A DNA stretch of 64,000 bases from Ectobius pallidus. Taxonomy: Eukaryota > Arthropoda > Insecta > Blattodea > Ectobiidae. Made by a program: the position numbers and the translations under genes. The stretch is taken from assembly GCA_964059195.1 (NCBI GenBank), contig CAXKWD010000009.1:87951432-88015431 (forward strand). The letters run 5' to 3'. Numbering within the stretch: the first letter of the stretch is position 1; every line of letters begins with the position of its first letter. Below the pieces are notes generated by a model that searched no databases, was not told the DNA's origin, and was given only the letters and a program-made list of their open reading frames with translations. Positions 33,050 to 45,579 of the stretch are shown in pieces.

Positions 33050-33510
33050 TCTCCCTTTTAGGATTTAAGCGACCCAAGCTGCCCGGGCCTGTCGGGAGAG
33101 GGATTATCTTTGGATTACATACATACATTTTTGACCAGACAAGGACATGGAGGGCCTCCCCGGATGAGTGATCAGCCCAATGCCGGGACAACACAAACAC
33201 ATAGGACGAGACACACAAAAAAAGCATGTAGTATTGCATCACATGCAATGGAACATGCTGAATAAATAAATAAATAAATAAAAACATTCACACACACACT
33301 CAGAACAAGGCGAGGATGGGGATGAAGATGATAATGACGGCCAGATGATATCCGGGGACCACAAGGGCCTAAAGTTATCTGACATTTGTCTCGCAGGTGA
33401 GGGAAACCCCCGGAAAAAACCTCACCTAGGTAACTTGTCCCGACCACGAATCGAACCCGGGCCCGCTGCGTGAGAGGAGCGAGCGCATCCCCTGACCCAC
33501 AGCGGTGGAC
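33050..33510 (-). mobile_element. Long tRNA-derived SINE (family D)
   Basis: The minus-strand head begins 'gtccaccgctgtgggtcagg', with a box A-like TGGGTCAGGGG and a box B-like GGTTCGATTCG (complement at 33447-33457). A body containing 'gacaagttacctaggtgagg', 'cctcacctgcgagacaaatg' and 'tccccggatatcatctggcc' then follows. The head and the first ~180 bp match the SINE at 63822-64000 closely. The 3' part includes an (AAAT)n run (33262-33282) and ends near 'gcttaaatcctaaaag'. The 3' boundary is approximate. Confidence 0.75.
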
Positions 33511-34193
33511 TGATGTTCTATATAAGTATATAATATATTTGCGACGCTATAGTCCATAGACATGACTTAAAGTTCTAAACTTCATCTACTTTATTAGTAA
33601 CAAATTCCAGTCATATGTTAATATCAACCGAATCATAATTTGAGACTAAAATGCAATAACTCGTCCCCAACTCAATGAAGAAATTCTGTTCTGCCATGGA
33701 CTTCTTGCACAACGCTGCCATAAAATGACCAAATCTATAGGCTTTAACAAAATACAGTAGCCTATCTGAAAAGCAGAATTCGACTTGTATAGACCTAGAT
33801 CGCATTATTAGTTGCTACACGTCAGCCAAAAAATCTCACTTCTTGGTTAAGGGGACCACTTATGGTTAAAATCAGCATTTTTTTGTTTTTGATTTCTGTG
33901 TTAACAAATACTAAATGATTGGCTAAATTTCATGCTTTGAGCCACTTCTAACTATCTGCAATTACGCGATATTTAAAAGGGTGCACTCGTTAAATATTCA
34001 AAGACCATCAAACACAAATACAAATAGTAAAGGCCTTCAAAAAATTATCATAATAGTGATACCTGTTTAATTGTTTTACAGAAGGTTGGTCACTTCTAAG
34101 AGGAATCTTTAAAAAACATTTTTAATATTAATTGCATGCAAACTTTTAAATCCATTGTTTTATTTTCATTGAGTTTCTTTTTAAACTTCTCGA
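33511..34193. other. Unassigned intergenic sequence
   Basis: No recognised gene or repeat terminus. Confidence 0.4.
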
Positions 34194-34390
34194 CCGCGGT
34201 GGTGTAGAGATAGCGTACCCTCTAGATCCGAAGTTCACAGGTTCAAACCCGCCGCAGTCAGAACGTATAAATCGCGGGTACGGATGCCCTTTACGAGTGA
34301 CTTTAAGCTAGGGTAACTTACGTATTACGTCTAAATAATATCTTAGTTTTCTCGGAGGGTTATGAGGCGATGGGCTTGCCCCTTACCCAG
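34194..34390 (+). mobile_element. tRNA-derived SINE (family C), degenerate
   Basis: 'ccgcggtggtgtagagatag' and box B GGTTCAAACCC (34240-34250) form the head. 'gactttaagctagggtaac', 'tcttagttttc' and 'ggttatgaggcgatgggctt' match the body of the copy at 23524-23916 in order. The last part of the body and the hexamer tail are missing. Confidence 0.65.
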
Positions 34391-35012
34391 TGATCTGTTT
34401 AAAGAAAACCCTTACAGACAATTTCGAAATAATCAACTTATAACGTGTAAGACGAGGAGGGGTACTAACTTAATACATATCATTCTCATAACATTTTACT
34501 TTCGAGAGTTCTATTTACAGACAAACTCTTTCCTTCCTGAAAACAGGATTTCCTCCACGTAAAATGCCTATGTTACGGGTAGAGAAAATCAATGGTTGAA
34601 GAGCATAGCTTATTTTATTAATTGCTGCTATTATCCAAGAAAGGTACAGAAGAGAAAAAGTAGAATGTAAGCAATACGTTACCATGGTAACAGTGTGTGA
34701 CAGCCGACTTACCTGTAACAGAAAGGAAACAAGCATTTAGTAAAGTGTACCATTAAACAAGCCACTAACACTTTCACAAAGTCTTCCTGCCTGTGTCAAT
34801 CAATCAAAAGGCTTCCTGGCTTCCATAAAAACAACACTATATGCTTTCAAAGCACTCGCAATATTAAACAACTTTTATTTCACGACCTTATCTTCTTTCG
34901 CAAAGTAGAGAACGGAGAACTAGGTACAGCACAAATTAAAACAATTTTACTTTATGCTAGGGCTTATCACCCATTAGGAATATTTATAAGAATGGAGAAA
35001 TGCTATCTCCTC
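34391..35012. other. Unassigned intergenic sequence
   Basis: No recognised feature. Confidence 0.4.
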
Positions 35013-35555
35013 CAATATGAAATTATGAACGACAAAGAATATGGGAACTGGGCGTCATTAGCATGTTTTATAACTGTAATATGGCATTTACAATAGTTCT
35101 GACATCATCATTATTATTATTATCATCATCATCATCATCGTCATTACTATTATCATCAATAAATTATTATTACCGGTGCTATCGTCAACGTCATTGGTAT
35201 CATCAACATCATTTATCAATTTTCTTCACTTATAGAAAGGAGAATCAACTTATAAAAACAGCTACAATATGAAATTATAAACGACAAAGAATGTAGGAAC
35301 TAGGCGTTATTAGGATGTTTTATACCAGTAATTACAATAGTTCTGACATTATTATTATTAATATTAATATTATCAATGTCATTACTATTATCATCAATAA
35401 ATTATTATTACTGGTGCTATCGTCTTCGCCATTGGCATCATCAACATTATTTATTAATTTTCTTCACTTAAAGAAAGGAGAATCAACTTATAAAAACAAC
35501 TCCAATATGAAATTATAAACGACAAAAAATGTGGGAATTGGGCGTCATTAGATGA
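35013..35555 (+). repeat. Tandem repeat of ~245 bp units, 2.2 copies
   Basis: Units begin at about 35013, 35264 and 35504, each with '(t)ccaatatgaaattat(a/g)aac' then 'gacaaa(g/a)aat.tggga'. Each full unit contains an ATT/ATC microsatellite stretch and a tail 'agaaaggagaatcaacttat'. The third unit breaks off at 35555. The microsatellite part makes short Ser/Leu-rich frames that are not genes. Confidence 0.8.
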
Positions 35556-35762
35556 TCGCGGATCACACGAGTAGGAAAGCCTCGAGCATGACGTAACAAG
35601 TGGCCAAGGCTGACAAGGTAAAAACTGGATGATGTCATCAAGTGTACAGAACAATCGCACACAAACGCACGGGTGTTCACCGGCGTGGGAAATCTCCCTC
35701 CGTATCACAAATCATGCCTAAGACTCACTTATATGCAAATACAAAATGCGTGTGCTGCGTAC
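35556..35762. other. Flank left of the LTR element
   Basis: GC-richer than average, with no recognised gene. It ends in the GTAC target duplication (35759-35762). Confidence 0.5.
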
Positions 35763-36626
35763 TGTAACGTGGCTGGCTGAGCTAGGCCTAGATGACTAAA
35801 TGTAGAAAACCCAGAGTCCATATTCGTAATAAGAAACAGTATTTCAAAAAACAGCAACATCAAATTTTATTTATGGAATGACAAAATACAAAAGCAAAAT
35901 TTGGGGCCATTGTATAACCACAGAGATGCAAATACAAGCAAATTCAAGAATCAATAAATCCCGCCGTGCTCGGGTACAAAGCTGAATACAAATCTGCGTA
36001 AGCACGGAGAATAACTGGATAGTGTGTTTTACAAGACTGGGGCTGAAGGCCCTGTACCAATGAGTAGACTGGCTAATGGCAGCGATCTTTTCGTACGTAA
36101 TTTCAGATTAGAAGAGCGATCAATGAAATCATTATATATAATAAAATGAATCGAAACATAACCACAGAAAAGAAAATTGGTGGGCCCAAGAAAAACCGAA
36201 CACAAAATAGAATATATTAAATTTAAACTAAGCAAAACGACCCACCAGAAACTCATGATCAAACATTAAAACATACCTGATGTCTAAATAAAATCGCCCT
36301 CCGAATACATCTGTAGGACCGGTAGCTCCAGTAGATGTTGATTCCTCACGATCCGGACCAAGACTCTTAACACGCAAAAAACGCGAGGCAAAACCCCGGC
36401 CGCCCAGCAGATGGCGCAGCGACCGAAACTTAATTCACAAAACAAACCGGAAAACACAGAGGGCGACAAACAGTAGATAATCATATAACCAGAAAGAACC
36501 ATAAAGGAAAACAGACAAAATAATGAACACACTGGTACTTACGAAAAGATCGCTAATTATGGGAGACATCGTAAGTACACCACAAAAAATAGAAAAATAA
36601 ATAGTGCCGAAAATAACCACGGCACA
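35763..36626 (-). repeat. 3' LTR (element orientation)
   Basis: 864 bp, and by eye identical to 40049-40912. In the element's orientation a TATA-like TTATATATAA lies at 36132-36141 and a poly(A) signal AATAAA at 35866-35871 (plus strand TTTATT). This order is consistent with U3-R-U5. Just inside the LTR the purine-rich minus-strand sequence 'cgagagctcgagga' could be the polypurine tract. Confidence 0.88.
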
Positions 36627-39600
36627 TCCTCGAGCTCTCGGGGCAAAAAAAAAATTTCTGAAGGAATTTTTTTTTTCCAAACAGATAATTACTTGTTTAG
36701 ATATTTGTTCTTATTTACATATTTGTTCTGTAAGAAGGAGAATGAAAATGTGTGTGTGTGTCTGCACAAATGAGCAAAAACATGTGTGTTATACAACTAG
36801 CAAAATAGGTCCACCATGTTGAGTACTGTATCACTGAATGAAGGAGTCCAATTCCTTAGAAGCATCTTCAACACCAGAGTCTCAAGATAACTGTCTCTAG
36901 TTAAATAGCACACCATAGTAGCAAGGTGAACAGAACAGGAAGTATTGTAAAATTAAACTGTAGATTTCGGTGAGTAGATAACAGCATGGTAGTTGACATA
37001 GTAGTTGCTGTTGTAGATAGTAGTCTGGTGAGAAAGCTAGTTGACAAGTAGAGCTGGACTGCTACCAGAAGCCAGGCCGGACCTATATTGTTTTACAGGT
37101 CAAAACAAATCGCAAGCGTCCTTGCGTACCAGACCAAAGAGCAGCAGCAGAAGCAGGAGGTGGCCATAATATAGGGGTAACACAGCTCCGCAAGACACAA
37201 CACACAGGCAAAAGAAAGGAGAGAGCCCAGGATGGCACAACATCGACATCAAACACTATCTGAAAAAACAGAACTATATGAGTAATAGGTACGTACACGT
37301 CATCCTCAGAATATCACAATAGTAGCAACCCAAAACTTATTTAAATTTAATTATATTTATTTAAATTTAATTAAATTATATTATTTTAATTTAATTTTAT
37401 ATTTATGAAACAGTTGTCCAGACATAGAAAAATTGCTTTGTGTTTCTACTTTGATTTTAATTTCATACGACAAATTCAACAATAGAGTTGGTATATAAAA
37501 TTAACAAGATCATTATAATTTAGGCATAAATTAATTTCACATTAATAATATGATTATAAGTTAAGCATCAGTTATTAAGCACAACGAAGATTCACAAAGT
37601 TCTATACATGAGTATAAAAACTACATATTAAATGAAATAACAATTCTCTAAAATGTGAATTTGAAAACTGCTACTTGTATTAATGGTGAAAGTCCAAATT
37701 TAACCTTTTTTTTTTTTGGCTAATTACAGACAAAAATCAACAATGGGCCTATTATAAAAGGAACCCAAAAATTTAAGAATTGAACATCAAAATTGTGAAT
37801 AGGCCTACATGATTGTATACAAATATATTTTACATTTCATTATAAGGCGCAACAATGCCATACTTTTTATATATTACAATTTGAAAAGGTATTTAGAGTT
37901 CAGTTAAAAAACTTGTTTTAAGTTAATTAGCACAAAATATTGTAAAACTTTAAAATAAGAATTATATATATAAGAATATGAAATATGAAAAGTTATGAAA
38001 AGAGGAAAGATAGGAAGAAAGGAAATGAGAAACCGGAGCTCCGACAAAGATATAGGAAAGAAGAAATGACAAGGTGTTTTCAGAACAATGAAAGACGAAT
38101 AGGTTGATAAAGGAGAATTCGTCCTGGAAAATCTTCTTAATCGTACAGTACTTATGCACAACATTTAGACGTTGCGCCAGGTAGATACAACTATACATCT
38201 GTAGAACGTCGATCTCCTTCCAAGAAAACTTCACATATTGGTCTGAAAGCATAAAACAAACAAAACCTCCCCACAAAGGACGAAAGCGAAAACAATGTTT
38301 ATGCCCCGTAACTACAATACACAAAAACTGAGTAATCGATGACGTAAATAAATATAGAAAGCTTCTATAAAATTCCTTGATTGATTTCAACATCAATAGC
38401 CTTTCTAATAGCTCCTTTTTCTTTATAAATATAATAATGCCTGTTTTTTCTCTTTTTTTTTTATAAATATAATAATTATCTTTTTTATCTAATCAAACAC
38501 CACAGCACTGTAATCAAATACAGGCGCAAAATTATCAAAGAAAATTACTGAAGTATATATATTACAACTAACACTCTGATGAGGCATAAACATTCCCCTT
38601 TTTCCCTTTATAGAGGTTTTGAGACACAAAGATTAATATGTGAGGAATAAAAATCATGTTAAACATATGGTAAAAGTATGTTAAATTTATTGAAATAACT
38701 GAGAGCAAAAATTGATTTTTTTTTCTGATCGCTGCCAAAAGACATTTAGAATATTACAATAGAACGCCCAAGATAATTTCAAAATAGACAGAAAAAAAAC
38801 CAGAGTGGCATAACCATTTTATTTTATTTAGGACAGAGAAATTTAGCTGAACTGATAATTGTTATATGATTTTCAGAAGAAAAAAAAGAAGACCACAGAA
38901 GACCAGGAAAGACAGACAGTGAAAAGCGGAACAAACCCGGAGAAACACTGCAAGAACTAAGAAAGAAAAATACAGAAATGGGAATAGTAACTGTAAAAGA
39001 TTGATGTGAATAAATAGAGAATGACTATAATGAAAGTATACAAACTGCTTTAGAAAAAAAGGAATCCCAAGAAAAGTCCGAAAAAAATTTAACTTTGGAA
39101 AAGTATAGATATGATGTTAGGCCTAGAAATACTGAACGGCAAATAGATCTAGAAAGATAAACTCACGGAAAATTTAGATTAAAAATAAAAATACATTGGG
39201 TCTAAAAAAAACTTTACCAAATGCCCACGATGAAAGTTAGCTTAGAAAAGAAGGCCTATAGGGACGGAACCCGGGAAATTCATTAACCTATCAGCCTACT
39301 AACCAAACTCAGAAAATAAGACGGTGGATGAATGGTGCTTATGGCAAAATACTAGAAAAAATTTCGGAAAAAACAGCTAAACGGGCTAGACAAAATAATC
39401 CCAAAGCTAACAGGCAGCTAAGCAATGAAAAATAATGAAAACCAGCGAGCACAAATCACGAACCACCCTCGGAAAAAGGCCTCGAAAAGACGGTCAAAAA
39501 ACACCAGGCTTCGCTGATGCAACCAATCTTACGGGCACTAAACGTCACGAAAGGAGGCACGGAAATGACTTAAAACTGACTATACTGAAAAGAATGAAAA

Positions 39601-40048
39601 CAGAGACCAAACATCCGAAAACACCTACGGAAAAAAAGGCCTCGAAAAGACTGTAAAAAAAAAACACCAGACTTTGCTGATGCAACGAGTCTTACGGGCA
39701 CAAAACATCACGACAGGCGACACGGAAACGTCTCAAAACTTTCTACACTGCCTCAAAGCCACTAATCCTGGCAGCAAAACTCACGGAGGCTTACTCTGGA
39801 GACTGCCAAAACAGAAAGCCATAACGATCTGAGAAAATATATCTAGAGCGCAGAGAACAACAATAGAAGAAAAACATATATATGAATAATGAAAACTAAC
39901 CTGACAGGGAAACAAATTCAGATGACTAACCTAACCCGAAAACTGGATTATAGAAAAAACTTGAAATATAGAAAAAATTTGAAAAACCCTAGAGAAAACT
40001 GCCAAAATAACTGGAAAAACAGAGATCAACTACGCTCTGCTACCACTT
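36627..40048 (-). other. Internal region of the LTR element, non-coding
   Basis: A 3422 bp interior that is A-rich on the plus strand from about 38880 to 40020. A tandem duplication of about 159 bp starts at about 39469 and again at about 39628, sharing 'ggcctcgaaaaga', 'aaaacaccag.ctt.gctgat' and 'cttacgggca'. Further short repeats near 39920-40000 carry 'aaaacttgaaatatagaaaa'. No recognisable retroviral-type protein is encoded. Confidence 0.7.
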
Positions 40049-40912
40049 TGTAACGTGGCTGGCTGAGCTAGGCCTAGATGACTAAATGTAGAAAACCCAG
40101 AGTCCATATTCGTAATAAGAAACAGTATTTCAAAAAACAGCAACATCAAATTTTATTTATGGAATGACAAAATACAAAAGCAAAATTTGGGGCCATTGTA
40201 TAACCACAGAGATGCAAATACAAGCAAATTCAAGAATCAATAAATCCCGCCGTGCTCGGGTACAAAGCTGAATACAAATCTGCGTAAGCACGGAGAATAA
40301 CTGGATAGTGTGTTTTACAAGACTGGGGCTGAAGGCCCTGTACCAATGAGTAGACTGGCTAATGGCAGCGATCTTTTCGTACGTAATTTCAGATTAGAAG
40401 AGCGATCAATGAAATCATTATATATAATAAAATGAATCGAAACATAACCACAGAAAAGAAAATTGGTGGGCCCAAGAAAAACCGAACACAAAATAGAATA
40501 TATTAAATTTAAACTAAGCAAAACGACCCACCAGAAACTCATGATCAAACATTAAAACATACCTGATGTCTAAATAAAATCGCCCTCCGAATACATCTGT
40601 AGGACCGGTAGCTCCAGTAGATGTTGATTCCTCACGATCCGGACCAAGACTCTTAACACGCAAAAAACGCGAGGCAAAACCCCGGCCGCCCAGCAGATGG
40701 CGCAGCGACCGAAACTTAATTCACAAAACAAACCGGAAAACACAGAGGGCGACAAACAGTAGATAATCATATAACCAGAAAGAACCATAAAGGAAAACAG
40801 ACAAAATAATGAACACACTGGTACTTACGAAAAGATCGCTAATTATGGGAGACATCGTAAGTACACCACAAAAAATAGAAAAATAAATAGTGCCGAAAAT
40901 AACCACGGCACA
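40049..40912 (-). repeat. 5' LTR (element orientation)
   Basis: Same length and, by eye, the same sequence as 35763-36626, which implies a recent insertion or gene conversion. The PBS lies 3 nt inside its lower-coordinate edge. Confidence 0.88.
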
Positions 40913-40916
40913 GTAC

Positions 40917-41488
40917 ATATGTCCTGATGTCTCTAACGAATGACTTTAGGCGAAAATACAGTAGCCAATTACAAACAGATGTCGCTCCCACTGTTGTTAA
41001 GTTAAATGGGAAGACAGATATGGAATAATGGCTAGAAGCATAAAACGTGATCTCACTTTATGTTCGCCAGATGGACGATATTTAGGGAATTTATATGCGA
41101 AAGTGGCAGGTTGGGACACTCAAATGCACATGCTTAGAACTGACAGAAATAATCATACATAGATGGAATCATAGTCTCATCCTTCACGAAACCAATAATC
41201 CACATCCATTCCAGGTGTTTGAGAGCCACACAGCCCGAATCCGTTCACTATAAATAAAAGAAAAGTCTGACATTTTCGTAACTCTTACTACCCTAACAAT
41301 TTTGAGCTAATAAAATCAATGGTCACTCATTAGTATTTTCTTCTGCCTTTTCTCTTTCTCAACCGGCATTAGGCCTACCTGTTGGTCAATAAAGGAAAGC
41401 TGAAAACGTTAAAGAGACAATGGGACTGAGTTTGTTTGCGAAAATTACTGAAGAAATCATTGATCTATTTTTACGAAAAAGGATTAGC
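40917..41488. other. Unassigned intergenic sequence
   Basis: No recognised gene. The flank continues from 35758 across the LTR element. Confidence 0.4.
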
Positions 41489-41539
41489 CTACATCCATAT
41501 GATATTACTTATTTTTAGGGATGGGTCGATACTAGATTT

Positions 41540-42110
41540 TCTCGATACTCGATACCGATACATGGATGGTAGGGCTAACTTCATTCGTAGGTCTTCCATG
41601 AAGAAAGGTTCTTTGGCAAGTTCGTAAACTAGTCTGGATCTTGTATGCTTTGATACTCCTAAGGCAGCTTTCAGGAAGCGTGATTTGACAGCTTCCAATG
41701 TTCTTAGGTCTCTAACGCTTAGTTTTTCCCATACTATGTCTAATGCATATGTGGCGATGGGGACTATTTTTGCGTCGAATAACTCCATGGCAGTTTCTAG
41801 TGAGATTCTGGATAGTGCTTTGATGTCAAACATGGCTTTCGTGGCAGCTGTTGCTCTAGACTTTATATGCGTTCTGAATTACCTGGCTGTGGTTTGTAGT
41901 GTCAGACCCAAGTATTTGAAGGCGTTTACGCTCTTGAGGGGTTCTGGTCCTAGGTAGATTTTGTCCTTCGCTGATTCTCGGCCCCCATTGCGGAAAGTCA
42001 TCTTTACAGTTTTGTCTGTGTTGATTTCTAGTTTGTTTTCTACGTTTTTCTTACCCTTTAAAATTGCGGCAACTACTTCATCTCACATGCGCTGCAGGTT
42101 GCATAACAAA
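41540..42110 (-). pseudogene. LINE reverse transcriptase C-terminal fragment, broken
   Basis: The minus strand reads, in one frame from about 42100 down, ILKGKKNVENKLEINTDKTV, then MTFRNGG, LKSVNAFKYLGLTLQTT, an in-frame stop (TAA at 41879-41881), and IKSRATAATKAM. It continues through LETAMELFDAKIVPIATYAL, LRTLEAVKSRFLKAALGVS and LVYELAKEPFFMEDLR. This is the post-catalytic thumb and linker region of a non-LTR retrotransposon RT ('KLEIN..KT' and 'FKYLG' are typical). Another stop lies near 42096. It differs from the RT at 11117-12580, so it is a second LINE family. The catalytic YADD region is not present. Confidence 0.75.
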
Positions 42111-42652
42111 TGTGGCAAGGCGAATACAGGAAGGGAAAGTGGAGGCAAATGAGAACTGGGGAGGTTTTAACATAGCAACCACCGTAATGAAGATGAGATG
42201 AGTGCATGGAACATAGAAATCTAATGTGATACACTAACACAAATTTTTCTATTTTTTAACTCTGATAATGCTATTTTCTCGCTTCGCGTTCACATATCCT
42301 TTACTATCACTGCGGATTCAGTTATCGCAGCCTATGTAATTATTATATACTCGTATTAACTGCAGGGACCGTTTAGCGCAACAGGATATATAGACATTTT
42401 ATTTATTATTTATTTTTGTTGAGAATATAGCAGGCTCATTTCCCAATTACAACATTCTCTTATACTAATTACACCAGTTTTATAACACTAATATTATATG
42501 TTTAATCTAATTCGAAAAATATTTAAACTAATACAACTAAAAAATACAGAAAAAAGAAACAAGAAATATATACAATATGAAAATAACATATTGAAGGGAC
42601 CAGACCAAAACATAAGTAATACAATAGTTTTGGAGGAAACGAAAGGCTTATA
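42111..42652. other. Unassigned intergenic sequence
   Basis: No recognised feature. Confidence 0.4.
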
Positions 42653-43184
42653 CAGGGTGTTAATGAATAACACCGAAATATTTTACCTGCGTATAGAGAG
42701 GGCATAGACAAGCAACTTTTATTAGGAGATTTTTGCTCTGTGGAATCAATTTATCCTGTTACAACATAAATTCTCCAAGGACATGGCCGCCACTGACTTC
42801 TAACATTTGTAAAAAATGCAAAACAAAGGAACTTCGTTGTTAACACAGTAGATATGAATAAAAGAACTAATGCAGTGGAGGCCAGTCATGTGATTAGTCT
42901 ACAAATTTTGCAGATTATAAAAACTCTAAACTATGATATAGCTGTTGATGAATGATTAAGGATCAGATTTTTATCGATCATTAAGAAGGAATATAGCCAA
43001 TTAATGAAAATGTTGACCCTATTTCGCTTAGTTACTGACTTATGAGCACCAAATTGTAATGACTTTAATACCCTGTAGCATACACATTTTACGCCATAGA
43101 GCAAAAATCTCCTAATAACAGTTGCTTGTCTATGTCCCTTCTATACACAGGTAAAATATTTCGGTGTTGTTCATTAACACCCTG
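42653..43184. mobile_element. Mariner-type MITE with ~95 bp inverted ends
   Basis: The ends CAGGGTGTTAATGAA and TTCATTAACACCCTG are flanked by TA on both sides. The inverted similarity runs for about 95 bp and includes 'aacaccgaaatattttacct', 'catagacaagcaact' and 'attaggagatttttgctct', with about six mismatches by eye. CAGGGTG termini with a TA target fit Tc1/mariner. The 532 bp contain no transposase. Confidence 0.75.
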
Positions 43185-43479
43185 TATATATATAGCAGTA
43201 AGCAGGGTAACTACAGATATTCATATGATGCTTTTGTTATTGCTTGTTAATTTTGACTAATATTTAGCTTTTAATTATTGTGGTATTGGCTGATATAGCG
43301 ACGATGAATTATGGTAAGTAAAAATGCAATCCGGCATTTGCCTTCGCGAATGGGGAAACCATACGTTTGAAACAGACACATCCCGAATGATAAAGACACT
43401 AGCGCCGGAGCCATCCCGATCGGTCAAAGCCATATTATTCGCGTGACAGGATTTAAAAGACGTTTGTAAAAAAAATGAC
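43185..43479. other. Unassigned intergenic sequence
   Basis: A TATATATA run directly follows the MITE. No gene recognised. Confidence 0.4.
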
Positions 43480-43800
43480 TAGTTTATAACTACCCTTCCA
43501 AAAACTTCGTAACAATGCTCCAAGTAAAATACTTAGTAAATGGAGCTAGTAGCCTAAATAAAATTAAAATAAAATCGTTGGAGCCATTTTCGAGAAAATA
43601 ATAACTTCTTGCGCTAAGAGGAACGAAAAAAAACTCAACTGGATTGTGGCTCATCCCTGAAAAATAAATTAGTGTTGACATGTTTTTCCGCTTTGGAGTT
43701 ACGCTGTTCGCAGACAGACAAACACATTTATTGCCCAAATATGCATTTTTGGATCCATGGTCCCTCATAATCAGTATTTTATTACGGAAAATTGACATGT
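43480..43800 (+). repeat. Dispersed repeat family F, copy 2
   Basis: Landmarks in the order seen at 9055-9370: 'aaataaaatcgttggagcca', 'ttttcgagaaaataat', then 'gttacgctgttcgcagacag'. The 'agaagat.cctaaccc' block of the other copies is replaced or lost here. Confidence 0.55.
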
Positions 43801-44324
43801 AATTTCAGGGCCTTCCGATGATAGGTCTACCTATAATATAGTAGGGTTAGAGAAAGAAAATGGCATGGGCAGAAGAAATAAAAATCGTCCTGACACCACA
43901 GTCAAATGAACGTGTCGTCTAAAGTGTTTTTAAACAGGATTCAAGGCAACACTTGTACTGAGTTATAAAATTGCTGAGATTTTATCTGTCGATTGTATAA
44001 TAGTATCGCAATACTATCATTATGAGATGGAAAGTGATCGGGCGTATAAAATAATTTCACGCATGGCCGTGACTCGTAACAAGGCCACCTAGAACATTAC
44101 ATAATAGTAATCCATATTTCACAGCATACATAATACAAGAATATGTGTGGGATGAGCACCATATACAGGACGTTGTACTGGTCTATCATTAGTAATATAA
44201 TACAGCGAGAACATCTCATCTTACGCTTGTAGTAATCAATCTGAAATAAAAGCAAATATAATCTAGATAGATGGTCATTTATGCTGAGGACATTTTTTAG
44301 AATGTATAGCATCGTATATGTATG

Positions 44325-44368
<44 letters not shown>

Positions 44369-44554
44369 AAACGGGTTGTTCGATTTAATTCCAATTAGGC
44401 ATGAATATTCCTTGAAATAATTAAAAAGATGTATGTGTAAGGATATTAATTTTTTATTCCGTTTCAAAATGGTGGCCGTTTTACTGATGACAAGCAGAGC
44501 TGAAGATTTTTTTGGACGCGAGGACTAATGTTCACAGAACCACTAGTTAGAATG

Positions 44555-44612
<58 letters not shown>

Positions 44613-44719
44613 AGATAATAATGATAATGAACAACTATAGTAGGCACTTTTCCAGATCTCTAACTTTTTAAACTACTAATACAAGGGCACTTTTGTCGGA
44701 TAATTTTCTGTTTTTTTTT
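43801..44719. repeat. Intergenic sequence with (TA)n and (AAT)n microsatellites
   Basis: (TA)n, preceded by a few GTAT units, at about 44315-44366. (AAT)n at about 44555-44610. No gene or transposon terminus recognised between them. Confidence 0.7.
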
Positions 44720-44821
44720 AGACCTCCCTACCTCAAAAAAATCCGAGGACGTACCGGAGATCGAACCCGGAACGACGGATCTGTAGTCAGCGACGCTAAC
44801 CACAAGACCACGCCGGCGGTC
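44720..44821 (-). mobile_element. SINE family A head fragment
   Basis: On the minus strand this gives box A TGGTCTTGTGG followed by 'ttagcgtcgctgactacaga', a box B GGTTCGATCTC and 'cctcggatttttttgaggta'. It is almost identical to the head of the SINE at 9489-9800. It stops after 'gaggtc', so about two thirds of the body is missing. Confidence 0.75.
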
Positions 44822-45579
44822 ATATTAACACTTATCATAACAAAATTACGAGAAAATTAATCGAATAGTTTACAAGAACTTTATTGAGGGTGCGGTGTTC
44901 TGAAAACACACATTTTATTGGCTAAGATCACGGTACATATCGTAGTTAAAATAAACTTATCTAACGTGTACATTCCAAACTAACGAACAACCGGTTCAAT
45001 GGAATATTATCGCGCAATCGTAACATCAATATCATATTATTCACCATGGCGGTAAATGGAACATCCAAATCAGGATACCATATTATCATTAACCGCATCG
45101 AGACGAACTCATTCACGTTCTTGCCCTCGGGCAAAATATTTCGTTCACAGTAGAGTGTGCCAATGTATCTTATTTAGTAGTTAATTGGATTGCATGAAGC
45201 TATTCATACCAGTCAAAGAATGCTATCAAATTCTTAATGCCCGGAAATATAATAGTAAATTTGAGAATAAAATTGTAAAGACTGTTATTCGTCAAAATAT
45301 ATTTTGTCCTCCTGGCATTAGTTAAGGTTTGAAAGTTGTAGCTACTGTGAGAAATAACATAACTGATCATTCCATAATTTTCTCTATCTGAAGCATAGGC
45401 AGCATAACTCTCTCACTTCACGCACTGAGAAAGAATAAGAGTGCGCATAAGTTCTCTCAGTCTCATGCAAAAGTGTTGGCCTACTGTTCACCATGCAAGT
45501 TTTAAAAAGCCTAGTTTGTGCAAAGATGACTGACTTACAACTACCTTTCAAAGAATTATTGCGAAAAAATAAAATGAAA
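44822..45579. other. Unassigned intergenic sequence
   Basis: No recognised feature. Confidence 0.4.

Larger units (their letters stand above)
35763..40912 (-). mobile_element. Complete non-autonomous LTR retrotransposon
   Basis: A 5150 bp element flanked by a 4 bp duplication GTAC (35759-35762, 40913-40916). Two direct 864 bp LTRs begin TGTAACG and end GGCACA on the plus strand. The orientation is minus. Directly inside the right LTR, after 3 nt, the minus strand reads TGGTAGCAGAGCGTA (complement at 40031-40045). Its first 11 nt are complementary to the 3' end of animal initiator tRNA-Met, which makes it the primer-binding site. The 3.4 kb interior has no gag, protease, RT, RNase H or integrase that I can recognise in any frame, and its longest frame is 144 codons. 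It therefore depends on another element's proteins, a LARD-like architecture. Confidence 0.85.

Noticed and set aside
36029..36680. Frames of 77-82 codons on the minus strand, repeated exactly at 40315-40918
   Set aside because: They are identical because they lie in the two LTRs. LTR regulatory sequence explains the repetition and no protein is recognised.
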